Shown here: piece by piece, positions 1 to 6,273 of the stretch
Layout of the letters: each line of letters begins with the position of its first letter
Numbering within the stretch: the stretch's first letter is position 1
Assembly: GCA_003535775.1 (NCBI GenBank)
Contig: DPYO01000001.1
Coordinates: 1-7,448 of the forward strand
Length of the DNA: 7,448 bases
From: Fidelibacterota bacterium
GTDB taxonomy: Bacteria > Fidelibacterota > Marinisomatia > Marinisomatales > UBA8229
Reading direction: 5' to 3'
Position numbers and translations under genes: made by a program
The notes under the pieces: generated by a model
What the model was told of the DNA's origin: nothing
What the model saw: the letters and a program-made list of their open reading frames with translations, nothing else
Databases searched by the model: none

Positions 1-233
1 CCATTTTGCGGTGTGAGGATATTTTCTCCATCCAAAAGCTTTCTTCCGGAGAGTTCTTCGACTTCACCAACGGCGTTTAAAACACCTCTGGTAACATCTT
101 CGAAAGGCGCTTCGACAGTGGTGGGGGCTTCTCCCCTGCCTTGTAAACGATATTCTCCATCCATCAGTTCTATCAGGATGGCTTTCGTAGTTGTACTGCC
201 ACAGTCAGTGGCTAAAATTGATCGCAATTTCAC
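1..233 (-). CDS. glmL: GlmL/MutL-type actin-like ATPase, N-terminal part (runs off the left edge)
   Basis: This is the first 77 codons of a protein continuing beyond base 1. Residues 6-22 read ILATDCGSTTTKAILIE; Asp10-Cys-Gly-Ser-Thr-Thr-Thr-Lys is the first phosphate-binding loop of the actin/Hsp70 ATPase fold. Together with the downstream GEAPTTVEAPFEDVTRGV segment (34-51) it resembles the GlmL/MutL family. Members are named after a gene in glutamate mutase operons and are thought to act as chaperones or reactivators of B12-dependent mutases, though many sit elsewhere. It is not DNA-repair MutL. I chose GTG at 233; a TTG two codons later (227) would also preserve the domain. No clear ribosome-binding site precedes either. 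The gene begins 18 bp after the cdsA stop and in the same frame, suggesting cotranscription. No mutase subunit is visible here. Family call fairly sure; substrate unknown. Confidence 0.72.
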   Translation of the reverse strand, partial: MKLRSILATDCGSTTTKAILIELMDGEYRLQGRGEAPTTVEAPFEDVTRGVLNAVGEVEELSGRKLLDGENILTPQN

Positions 234-251
234 TAAAATTATATCAAATTG

Positions 252-1070
252 TCAGAAAAATAACTGCACATAAACAAAGGTGAGCGGACTTGCAAAAATC
301 AGAGAATCAAACCGGTCAAGGACACCCCCATGACCAGGGAGGAAAGAACCAGAATCCTTCACACCCACATCCCGCTTAATCAACGATTCAGAAAAATCAC
401 CCATTTGTCCAAAAATACCGGAGATTACCGTAAACATAGCTACATCTACCCATCCGAATTGAGTACCTAAAACTTTTGTTGCTATCATAACGGAATAAAC
501 CACGCCTGCACCAATAAATCCCGCAGCACATCCAACAACCGTTTTTTTAGGGCTGATCCGTTCACATATTTTTTTCTTCCCCCATTTACGTCCCGCCAGG
601 TACGCCGCAGAATCACACACCCAAATTGAAATAAACAGCCCAAATGTCAGATGCGAATTATAATCAGTATCCATTTGACGTAAAGAGAGTAATGTCCCTA
701 ATAAGATGGGTATATAGAAAATTCCAAAAAAAGTGATGGCAATATTCCTCGTTGGATTCGGTTTATAACGAAAAAGTTCCACCGTCATTCCGACTAAAAC
801 AAAACCGATAATGGAAATAATCAAATAATTATCAACCAAAACTACAGAATTGTCATACATCATGAGAATCCCCAGAGTAGCTATCCAACCTAACCAGAGC
901 ATCGGGACTGAGTCCTGGGTTGAATTAATTTGATAAAATTCACGAATTGCAAGTAACATGACCACAGACGTGAAAATGGTGAACCAAAGTCCACCAAGCC
1001 AAATCATAATGAGAATTCCTGGAATTCCCAGAGTATTTACGAACATTCTTGATGATAAGGTATCAGCCAT
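252..1070 (-). CDS. cdsA: Phosphatidate cytidylyltransferase (CDP-diacylglycerol synthase)
   Basis: A 272-residue integral membrane enzyme converting phosphatidic acid and CTP to CDP-diacylglycerol and pyrophosphate, the branch point to phosphatidylethanolamine, phosphatidylglycerol and cardiolipin. Length is normal for the family. Hydrophobic segments recur along the chain (about 13-42, 56-71, 76-96, 108-130, 141-160, 178-200, 208-224). The C-terminal CdsA signature is complete at residues 229-255: SLIKRD, then Lys238-Asp239, then LPGHGGVLDRFD, with the metal- and nucleotide-binding acidic residues present. The central Asp153-x3-Tyr157 and Gly160-Arg161 region and the Ser-Pro-Lys-Lys-Thr motif (173-177) are also there; the usual Glu after that motif appears to be Val179. 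The ATG at 1070 has no strong ribosome-binding site. It lies directly downstream of the lipid kinase that should make its substrate. Very confident. Confidence 0.96.
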   Translation of the reverse strand: MADTLSSRMFVNTLGIPGILIMIWLGGLWFTIFTSVVMLLAIREFYQINSTQDSVPMLWLGWIATLGILMMYDNSVVLVDNYLIISIIGFVLVGMTVELFRYKPNPTRNIAITFFGIFYIPILLGTLLSLRQMDTDYNSHLTFGLFISIWVCDSAAYLAGRKWGKKKICERISPKKTVVGCAAGFIGAGVVYSVMIATKVLGTQFGWVDVAMFTVISGIFGQMGDFSESLIKRDVGVKDSGSFLPGHGGVLDRFDSLIFASPLTFVYVQLFF

Positions 1071-1116
1071 GAGCAGAAAAAAATAGTGCGGTGAAGTTAT
1101 GGAAAACCAAAGGATT

Positions 1117-1155
1117 AAAAAAATGCAGTTTCACTGAGATAAAATATGAGCATTT
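1117..1155 (-). terminator. Weak hairpin plus T-run between lipid kinase and cdsA
   Basis: Read on the minus strand just after the kinase stop codon, CAGT-GAA-ACTG (1136-1126) forms a 4-bp stem with a 3-base loop. A further 5 bp can pair as AAATG (1155-1151) with CATTT (1125-1121), leaving a 14-base bulge. A run of seven T follows (1123-1117). The short, AT-rich stem would be weak, so this may be an attenuator, an RNA-processing site or chance. It sits in the only sizeable gap (1071-1156, 86 bp) of the seven-gene run. I see no convincing promoter in that gap. Confidence 0.2.
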
Positions 1156-1156
1156 A

Positions 1157-2047
1157 TTAATTCAAAAACTGAAAACAGCCAGGTATCATTTTTACTTCGA
1201 TAGGTGTTTTCCCTGTTATCTCACCATCAATATTCAATGGCGACTCCTCATCAGGAAATAAAGAAAAGCGACTCACTTGAGAATATTCAACAATGTTTGA
1301 TTCGATATGAGTACCATCAAAAATTTTCGGTAATAAATTCAATAATTTGATTTTACCCTTCTCACGAACGATAATCAGATCAATTAATCCATCATCCAAT
1401 TTTGCTTTTGGTGCAGCATACATGCCTTTTCCAGTATGCTTGGTATTTAAGGCAAGAATAAAAGTGAAATCATTTATTTCTTCAGTTTCATTTATGATTA
1501 ATTTAGCTGATCGCTGTTTCAATCTGAATATTTCCAGCATTGATACCAGTGTATATCGGCTTTCTCCCATCCACCGGTAATTTTCTGCAGTTATTCCAAT
1601 ATCAGTTACCAATCCCCAGCCGATGATATTTATTGAATAAATCAATCCTTTCCCGGTTTTGACCTCAGCAACATCTACAGGAATTGTACTCCCGGAAACA
1701 ATGCGTTTTGCTGCTTCCACAGGATCCAGACATTCAACCGTATGCATAAAGGAATTCCCTGTCCCACCCGGGATCAGACCAATTGGCACCTGCTTTTTAT
1801 CTTTCCGGGTTAAAAGCCCATTGACAACTTCATGAAAGGTCCCATCACCACCGATAGCACAGAACCCGTCAATGTCTTCAAAATCCATAGTGTTAATCAT
1901 TTCCTGCGCATGTCCGGGATATTCTGTTTCAAGTATTGTTAATTCAACGCCCTTATCATGAAAAACAGGTTTGACTAAGTCAAGAATCCCCAGACCTTTT
2001 TCCATTCCACCATGCGGATTGACAGCTAAATATATTTTAAAAGCCAT
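1157..2047 (-). CDS. Diacylglycerol/sphingosine-kinase-family lipid kinase (YegS/DgkB-like)
   Basis: A 296-residue kinase of the LCB5/DAGK catalytic family. These ATP-dependent enzymes phosphorylate lipid hydroxyls, typically diacylglycerol to phosphatidic acid. The N-terminal nucleotide domain has AVNPHGG at 8-14 (the usual form is NPxSG), the hallmark GGDGT at 66-70 followed by FHEVVNGL, and PGGTGNS at 93-99. The C-terminal beta-domain has YAAPKAKLDDGLIDLIIV (210-227) and NIDGE (272-276), both characteristic. Length matches the usual 290-310. The ATG is 5 bp after the rlpA-type gene's stop, and the purine-rich GAGTAGGGATA before it overlaps that stop codon, so coupling is likely. Its position just upstream of cdsA suggests it supplies phosphatidic acid, perhaps by recycling diacylglycerol. 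Other lipid substrates cannot be excluded, so I give no gene symbol. Confidence 0.9.
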   Translation of the reverse strand: MAFKIYLAVNPHGGMEKGLGILDLVKPVFHDKGVELTILETEYPGHAQEMINTMDFEDIDGFCAIGGDGTFHEVVNGLLTRKDKKQVPIGLIPGGTGNSFMHTVECLDPVEAAKRIVSGSTIPVDVAEVKTGKGLIYSINIIGWGLVTDIGITAENYRWMGESRYTLVSMLEIFRLKQRSAKLIINETEEINDFTFILALNTKHTGKGMYAAPKAKLDDGLIDLIIVREKGKIKLLNLLPKIFDGTHIESNIVEYSQVSRFSLFPDEESPLNIDGEITGKTPIEVKMIPGCFQFLN

Positions 2048-2052
2048 TATCC

Positions 2053-2520
2053 CTACTCTTTATGCTTCATATATTTATCGTCCCCCAACTCAATGACTTC
2101 TACTTTGACTTTGGTCGTTCCGTTACCAATAAAGCCTAATTTTAAAGCCGCACCATAGGAACAGTCCAGCATACGCCCTTTCACATAGGGACCGCGATCA
2201 TTAATGCGAAGGATTAATGATTTTTCATTCTCCATGTTGGTCACCCTAACTATTGTATTTAAAGGAAGTGTTTTATGCGCTGCAGTGAGTCCATACATAT
2301 CATATACTTCCCCGTTTGCAGTCAACTTACCATGAAAATCCTCACCGTAATAAGAGCTTATACCTTTAAGTGTCTTCTTGGATTTCGCGGTAGAATTTAC
2401 TTTTTTGATTGGTTTTAAGCGGTTTCCGCTTCCTGTTGTATACCGGGGTGAGCTAGAGCAATTCACAACAAGTATTAGGCCTGAAAGAGAGATGATAATT
2501 GGTAAAATATATTTATGCAC
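2053..2520 (-). CDS. rlpA: RlpA-like septal-ring lipoprotein, double-psi beta-barrel
   Basis: A 155-residue predicted lipoprotein. Residues 1-20 form a short basic start and hydrophobic helix ending LILVVN-Cys21, a lipobox-like site; Asn just before the cysteine is unusual, so lipidation is probable rather than certain. A Ser/Lys-rich linker (22-51) leads to one RlpA double-psi beta-barrel domain (about 52-145). It carries YYGEDFHGKLTANGEVYDM, LTAAHKTLP and RINDRGPY. Glu71, Asp74, His82 and Asp108 match the conserved acidic and histidine residues needed for lytic transglycosylase activity in Pseudomonas RlpA, which cleaves glycan strands lacking stem peptides. There is no C-terminal SPOR domain, so this is a short form. 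The start is GTG, 10 bp after the pyrD stop, without a clear ribosome-binding site. Family call is firm; enzymatic activity is inferred. Confidence 0.92.
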   Translation of the reverse strand: MHKYILPIIISLSGLILVVNCSSSPRYTTGSGNRLKPIKKVNSTAKSKKTLKGISSYYGEDFHGKLTANGEVYDMYGLTAAHKTLPLNTIVRVTNMENEKSLILRINDRGPYVKGRMLDCSYGAALKLGFIGNGTTKVKVEVIELGDDKYMKHKE

Positions 2521-2530
2521 TAACCGGATA

Positions 2531-3445
2531 TTAGTTTTTTACTTTTCCAACAAGTGAAGAAATGCTATCAATAGATACATCTTTACAGTACGTCTCAAGT
2601 TCATCAATCATTTTTTCGCCGGCAGACGGATCCTGATAATTCACAGTTCCCAATTGGACAGCAGATGCTCCAGCCAAAAAATATTCAATCACATCCAGAG
2701 AATTAGTAATTCCGCCGATTCCTATTATAGGAATTTTTACTGAATGAAATATTTTTTGTATCGCGGCTAAACCGATTGGTTTCGTTGCAGGGCCTGACAA
2801 TCCACCAAAAACAGTATAAATATTACTTTTCCAACTCATTGGATTAATGCTCATCCCAACAACGGTATTAATGGCAGAAACAGCGTCAGCGCCGCAATCT
2901 TCTGCTGCTGAGGCAATTGCAGCGATATCCGTCACGTTAGGACTCAATTTTACAATTAAGAGTCGCTCAGTTAAGGATCTCAGTGTTTTGGTTAATTCTG
3001 CTGTGAGGGATCTATCTACGCCAAATTCCATACCTCCCTTTTTTACATTCGGGCATGATATATTTATTTCATATCCAACAATGTCAGAAGATATTGATTC
3101 TATCTTTCTTATAATTTCAGCATATTCATCTAAAGTCGATCCAGCAATATTCATTATAATTTTTGTACCGATGGTGCTGTAAGAGGGAACCATTTCCTTC
3201 ATGTAATGATCTACACCAACATTTGCTAATCCAATAGAGTTTATCATTCCGGAAGGTGTTTCCACGATTCTAGGTGGTGGGTTTCCTTCCCGAGGATGTA
3301 ATGTGATAGACTTTGTAAAAATACCCCCCAATTTCGAGACATCCACAAAATCAGGTACATCATTCCCATAACCAAATGTGCCGGAAGCAGTAAATATTGG
3401 ATTGTTAAACTCTATATTTCCAATTTGAATACGAAAATCAGTCAA
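2531..3445 (-). CDS. pyrD: Dihydroorotate dehydrogenase B (NAD+), catalytic subunit
   Basis: The FMN-containing class 1B catalytic subunit, oxidising dihydroorotate to orotate in pyrimidine synthesis and passing electrons through PyrK to NAD+. The protein is 304 residues from the chosen TTG. Visible motifs are NPIFTASGTFGYG (15-27), PRIVETPSGMINSIG (58-72), NISCPN (127-132, with catalytic base Cys131), VKLSPNV (165-171), INTVVGM (192-198), GGLSGPATKPIGL (214-226) and PIIGIGGI (239-246), which binds FMN phosphate. Cysteine rather than serine as base marks class 1, and adjacent pyrK identifies type B. An open frame extends to an ATG at 3532 and another ATG lies at 3457. The TTG at 3445 has GAGG six bases upstream and gives the family-typical start MTDFRIQIG. 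It overlaps the pyrK end by 8 bp, indicating translational coupling. Confidence 0.95.
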   Translation of the reverse strand: MTDFRIQIGNIEFNNPIFTASGTFGYGNDVPDFVDVSKLGGIFTKSITLHPREGNPPPRIVETPSGMINSIGLANVGVDHYMKEMVPSYSTIGTKIIMNIAGSTLDEYAEIIRKIESISSDIVGYEINISCPNVKKGGMEFGVDRSLTAELTKTLRSLTERLLIVKLSPNVTDIAAIASAAEDCGADAVSAINTVVGMSINPMSWKSNIYTVFGGLSGPATKPIGLAAIQKIFHSVKIPIIGIGGITNSLDVIEYFLAGASAVQLGTVNYQDPSAGEKMIDELETYCKDVSIDSISSLVGKVKN

Positions 3446-4229
3446 AACAGACCTCATTGGCTGAATACACTGGGCCATCCATACAAACCAGGGAATAGAG
3501 CTCATGATAACTGTGCGCCATCTCTTTAACATTTCGCCTTTTTATGGCACATCCCTGGCAAAGCCCTGTACCACAACCCATATAACTTTCTACCGATAAT
3601 TGAGCTGGAATCTTATTCTGAATGACAAAATCTTGCATACCTTTAAGCATGGGAAGGGGGCCGCAGGCAAAAACCATTGGATTGTCAATATCAGCACACA
3701 CCTTTTTCAACGACGGCATCACCGTCCCTGAGTTTCCAAGTGTCCCATCATCTGTTGTGAGGAAAATCCCATTTGAAGGGTCATGTTTCATGAAATGCTC
3801 CCGGCCAGTTTTTGCTCCAATGATTAATTTGGAATGAATTTGGTGTTTCTGACACTCTTTAAAGAGGTTCAAAATTGGAGCTAACCCAACACCACCGCCA
3901 ACTAAAATCGGAACGTAATTTTCTTGCCACCCTGAAAATACATTCCCAATGGGCCCTAGAATATCAAGAATTTCGCCAATTTTTCTTTCAGCCAATAATG
4001 TTGTACCCTGTCCAAAAATCTTGTATATGATTGTGATATGCTTCTCTTCCACATTCGCAATGCTCATGGGGCGGCGAACAGTAAAGCTCCATTTGTTATC
4101 TAAAAGAATTTCCAGAAATTGCCCTGGGCCAGTATAATAGGATACAATTCCCGGAGCTGAGAACTCCATTTCCCAGATTCCTCCAGCTATCTCCTCATTC
4201 CGGATAATCTTACATTGTTCAATAAGCAT
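3438..4229 (-). CDS. pyrK: Dihydroorotate dehydrogenase B, electron-transfer subunit (FAD, [2Fe-2S])
   Basis: A 263-residue partner of PyrD that carries electrons from FMN through a [2Fe-2S] cluster and FAD to NAD+. Domains in order are a ferredoxin-reductase-type FAD barrel (about 1-100) with RRPMSI at 52-57 for FAD binding, an NAD-binding domain (about 105-205) with GGGVGLAPI at 111-119 and CGPLPML at 189-195, and a C-terminal iron-sulfur region. Ligands are Cys219, Cys224, Cys227 and Cys249. The first three spacings match Lactococcus PyrK, but the third-to-fourth gap is 22 residues rather than 15, so that loop is longer. The sequence ends VCMDGPVY plus a short tail, as expected. The ATG lies inside the end of the upstream TPR gene (11-bp overlap) with little Shine-Dalgarno sequence, so translation may rely on coupling. 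The tail overlaps the pyrD start. Confidence 0.95.
   Translation of the reverse strand: MLIEQCKIIRNEEIAGGIWEMEFSAPGIVSYYTGPGQFLEILLDNKWSFTVRRPMSIANVEEKHITIIYKIFGQGTTLLAERKIGEILDILGPIGNVFSGWQENYVPILVGGGVGLAPILNLFKECQKHQIHSKLIIGAKTGREHFMKHDPSNGIFLTTDDGTLGNSGTVMPSLKKVCADIDNPMVFACGPLPMLKGMQDFVIQNKIPAQLSVESYMGCGTGLCQGCAIKRRNVKEMAHSYHELYSLVCMDGPVYSANEVCFD
3452..3455 (-). promoter_or_regulatory. Ribosome-binding site deciding the pyrD start
   Basis: On the minus strand GAGG (3455-3452) is followed by six bases and then TTG (3445-3443). This is near-ideal spacing, and it lies inside the last codons of pyrK. The competing ATG at 3457 has no purine-rich sequence at a suitable distance and would add four residues; the ATG at 3532 would overlap pyrK by 95 bp and add 29 residues unlike the family's normal N terminus. 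Confidence 0.6.
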
Positions 4230-6225
4230 GCTTTAGGACAGTTGTATCAATTGGAGCGCTAACCGAATCCTGTTTTACAATGCTGAGTGTAGAATCCTGA
4301 GAAACAGATTTATGAGGAATGGGCGGAATGGAATCTAACGAAACTGTCTTGGAAGAGGAAAATTGCTTTTCTTCTTCCAACTCTTCTCCAGAGTCTTCCC
4401 TGAGTAGATTTTTTAGGATGGTATACCGGGTACGTGAAGCGGATGCCTGTTCGCTTTCAGGATGGAAGTTTTGAATCATCTCATAGTATTTCAATGCACT
4501 GTCCGCATTGTGAAGAAACAAATCATAATGATAGGCCAGGGAGTATACCGCTTTTGCTGCCAGATCGCTGGTGGAATCTGCAGATACAATGGATTTATAC
4601 TCATTTAGAGATGCTTCTTTATCTTGAGCCCATAATTGTTCTGCATCCCGGAGAAAATTATCATGTGACCCTTCTTCAATATCTTGACTTTTTCCTATTA
4701 CTAGAGAAAATTCTGATTCTGGAAACTGTTCCAGAAGGATCTCCTCCAACTGTACAGCTTCAGCTGTATCACCGCGTTCAAAAAATAGAAAACGCAGAGT
4801 AAAAAGGGATTTAGGGTAAATGTCTGTATCTGTATAGTTCTCAATGATGTCCTGCAAATACACAATAGCTGAATCAAAATGATCGAAATGAAATGCATTC
4901 AGTTCTGCCAGGGAATACAATTTTTCTGCTATCTGGTTTTTCTTTGATAAGAGATTTTGGGGATTTGTCTGATTTGAACCTGCACTTGTGGAATCAAATT
5001 GTACAGGCACCCCGCTTAAATCTATCTTTGGAAGATGTTGAGATGGAGAAGGTTCCAGTGCATCATCTTTCGTTATTCCTAAAGAGTCAGGTTCGCTTAC
5101 CAGTGAAGGGTTCGCTGTTTTTTCTTCAAGAAGTGCATCCATTTCATTTCTTGCAGTTCGATAGGCCTGAATCTCTTTTATCCTTCTCTGAGAAGGCTTT
5201 AAAAATGCTGATTTTCTGCTTTCGGATGAAACCTGTTCATAATAGTTGAGGGCTTCATCAAATCCTCGTTCCTTCAGAGAATTTTCACCCAAATGATAAT
5301 ATGCTTCTGCAGATACTTCACTCCTCTCATAATCTATTGTTATTGATTCAAAACGGGTTTTTGCCACCTCCAGGTCACCCTGATCTATAGATATTTTTGC
5401 CAATTCCATCTCCAGCTCCCCATGAACTGTTTTAAAATTTTCATCCGCTAGTAAATCCTTGATTTTATTTGAAGCTTCCGAAAATATTCTTTGTATACGG
5501 TAAATCTTAACTATTTGAAGATTTGCATCTTCTTTTCGTTTTTTGACCATAGTATACTTAATCACATTCCTATAAGCGGAAAGTGCACGATCATATTCCT
5601 GCTGATCAAAAGCCAAGGTAGATAACCGGTAATATATCTGGTCTTTCTCTGATCTGTCTTTTGTCAAGTCAGCAGCTTTATCCAGTGAAGCAAGGGCCTG
5701 GTCTGTTTCCTCAATCTCAAGATAAATTTCCGCAATGGACAAATGAATCTTCGCCAGAAATTGATTATCATTGATCTGATCGTACAGGGTATGCAAGTCA
5801 TTCAGGGCAGGTAATGGTTTTCCGGCCTTCCATTTTGTGAGCGCCAACCAGTATTGGGATTCATTTTGATATTCAGCTCTTCCCTCATGTCCCAGTCGTC
5901 TAAATATATTTTCCGCCTGGGTATATTCCCCAAGATGGTAACGGGATTTTCCAATGAGGAACATTGCAGGAAAAACGTACTTGCTTTGAGGATATTTATT
6001 CAGGATAATGATGGATTTATCGATAACGCTTTGATAAGCATTTTTTGCGGAGGACGGAAGTGATTCACCCACATTTTCAAGCCGGGCTTTCTCCCCTTCT
6101 TCAAAATACCTTCGGGCATTATAAAATGTATTATAATAGGCACAGCCAGAGAAAAATATAAGTAAACCCAAAAAAAAGGAAACCGAAGAGTGCTTAACCT
6201 GTTTTGAATTTTTGGGATTATTCAT
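4219..6225 (-). CDS. Large TPR-repeat lipoprotein of unknown function
   Basis: A 668-residue predicted envelope lipoprotein, first gene of the seven-gene run. A basic start and hydrophobic stretch (15-27) end in FFSG-Cys28, a good lipobox, followed by AYYNTFYNARRYFEEGEKARLE. The first helical repeat block (about 60-355) has recognisable tetratricopeptide features, for example YPQSKYVFPAMFLIGKSRYHLGEY, AEIYLEIEETDQALASLDKA, DRALSAYRNVI and AYYHLGENSLKERGFDEALNYYEQV. A Ser/Pro/Asp-rich linker (about 365-425) separates a second block (about 428-605), with AIVYLQDIIENY, FFERGDTAEAVQLEEILLEQFPES and ADSALKYYEMIQNFHPES. The tail (610-668) is acidic, then rich in Ser, Thr and Asp. Such proteins usually scaffold other proteins; BamD-like or gliding-type roles are possible but unsupported. 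The ATG at 6225 has AGG seven bases upstream (6235-6233). I do not recognise a named gene. Confidence 0.88.
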   Translation of the reverse strand: MNNPKNSKQVKHSSVSFFLGLLIFFSGCAYYNTFYNARRYFEEGEKARLENVGESLPSSAKNAYQSVIDKSIIILNKYPQSKYVFPAMFLIGKSRYHLGEYTQAENIFRRLGHEGRAEYQNESQYWLALTKWKAGKPLPALNDLHTLYDQINDNQFLAKIHLSIAEIYLEIEETDQALASLDKAADLTKDRSEKDQIYYRLSTLAFDQQEYDRALSAYRNVIKYTMVKKRKEDANLQIVKIYRIQRIFSEASNKIKDLLADENFKTVHGELEMELAKISIDQGDLEVAKTRFESITIDYERSEVSAEAYYHLGENSLKERGFDEALNYYEQVSSESRKSAFLKPSQRRIKEIQAYRTARNEMDALLEEKTANPSLVSEPDSLGITKDDALEPSPSQHLPKIDLSGVPVQFDSTSAGSNQTNPQNLLSKKNQIAEKLYSLAELNAFHFDHFDSAIVYLQDIIENYTDTDIYPKSLFTLRFLFFERGDTAEAVQLEEILLEQFPESEFSLVIGKSQDIEEGSHDNFLRDAEQLWAQDKEASLNEYKSIVSADSTSDLAAKAVYSLAYHYDLFLHNADSALKYYEMIQNFHPESEQASASRTRYTILKNLLREDSGEELEEEKQFSSSKTVSLDSIPPIPHKSVSQDSTLSIVKQDSVSAPIDTTVLKHAY

Positions 6226-6273
6226 TTTTTTTCCTGTTGTAGGGAAGTAGACAAATAGTATTAAATTTATTTC
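6226..6273. promoter_or_regulatory. Divergent intergenic region, probable promoters both ways
   Basis: These 48 bases separate two divergent starts, so each gene should have a promoter in or near them. On the minus strand TTTAAT (6265-6260) resembles a -10 box, with TTGAAT (6286-6281) 15 bp upstream, a short spacing. On the plus strand TATTAA (6259-6264) could be a -10 box, with TTGTAG (6237-6242) 16 bp upstream. The matches are modest and the AT-rich sequence makes chance hits likely. I saw no clear operator-type inverted repeat. Confidence 0.35.

Noticed and set aside
13..273. Plus-strand open frame of 86 codons
   Set aside because: It is antisense to the clearly homologous glmL N terminus, and its Ser/Pro-rich translation looks like a frame shadow.
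3446..3532. Longer pyrD from the ATG at 3532 (333 residues)
   Set aside because: It would overlap pyrK by 95 bp, and the additional residues do not match the normal class 1B N terminus, which begins at the TTG-started MTDFRIQIG.
4434..4802. Plus-strand open frame of 122 codons with a CPHC pair
   Set aside because: It lies wholly antisense within the long TPR gene, and the translation has no coherent domain; the CxxC pair is isolated.
4701..4898. Minus-strand open frame of 65 codons in another frame of the TPR gene
   Set aside because: Overlaps the real TPR coding frame completely and has no recognisable features.
4893..5249. Plus-strand open frame of 118 codons
   Set aside because: Antisense to the TPR gene, low-complexity Leu/His/Ser composition, no family resemblance and no ribosome-binding site.
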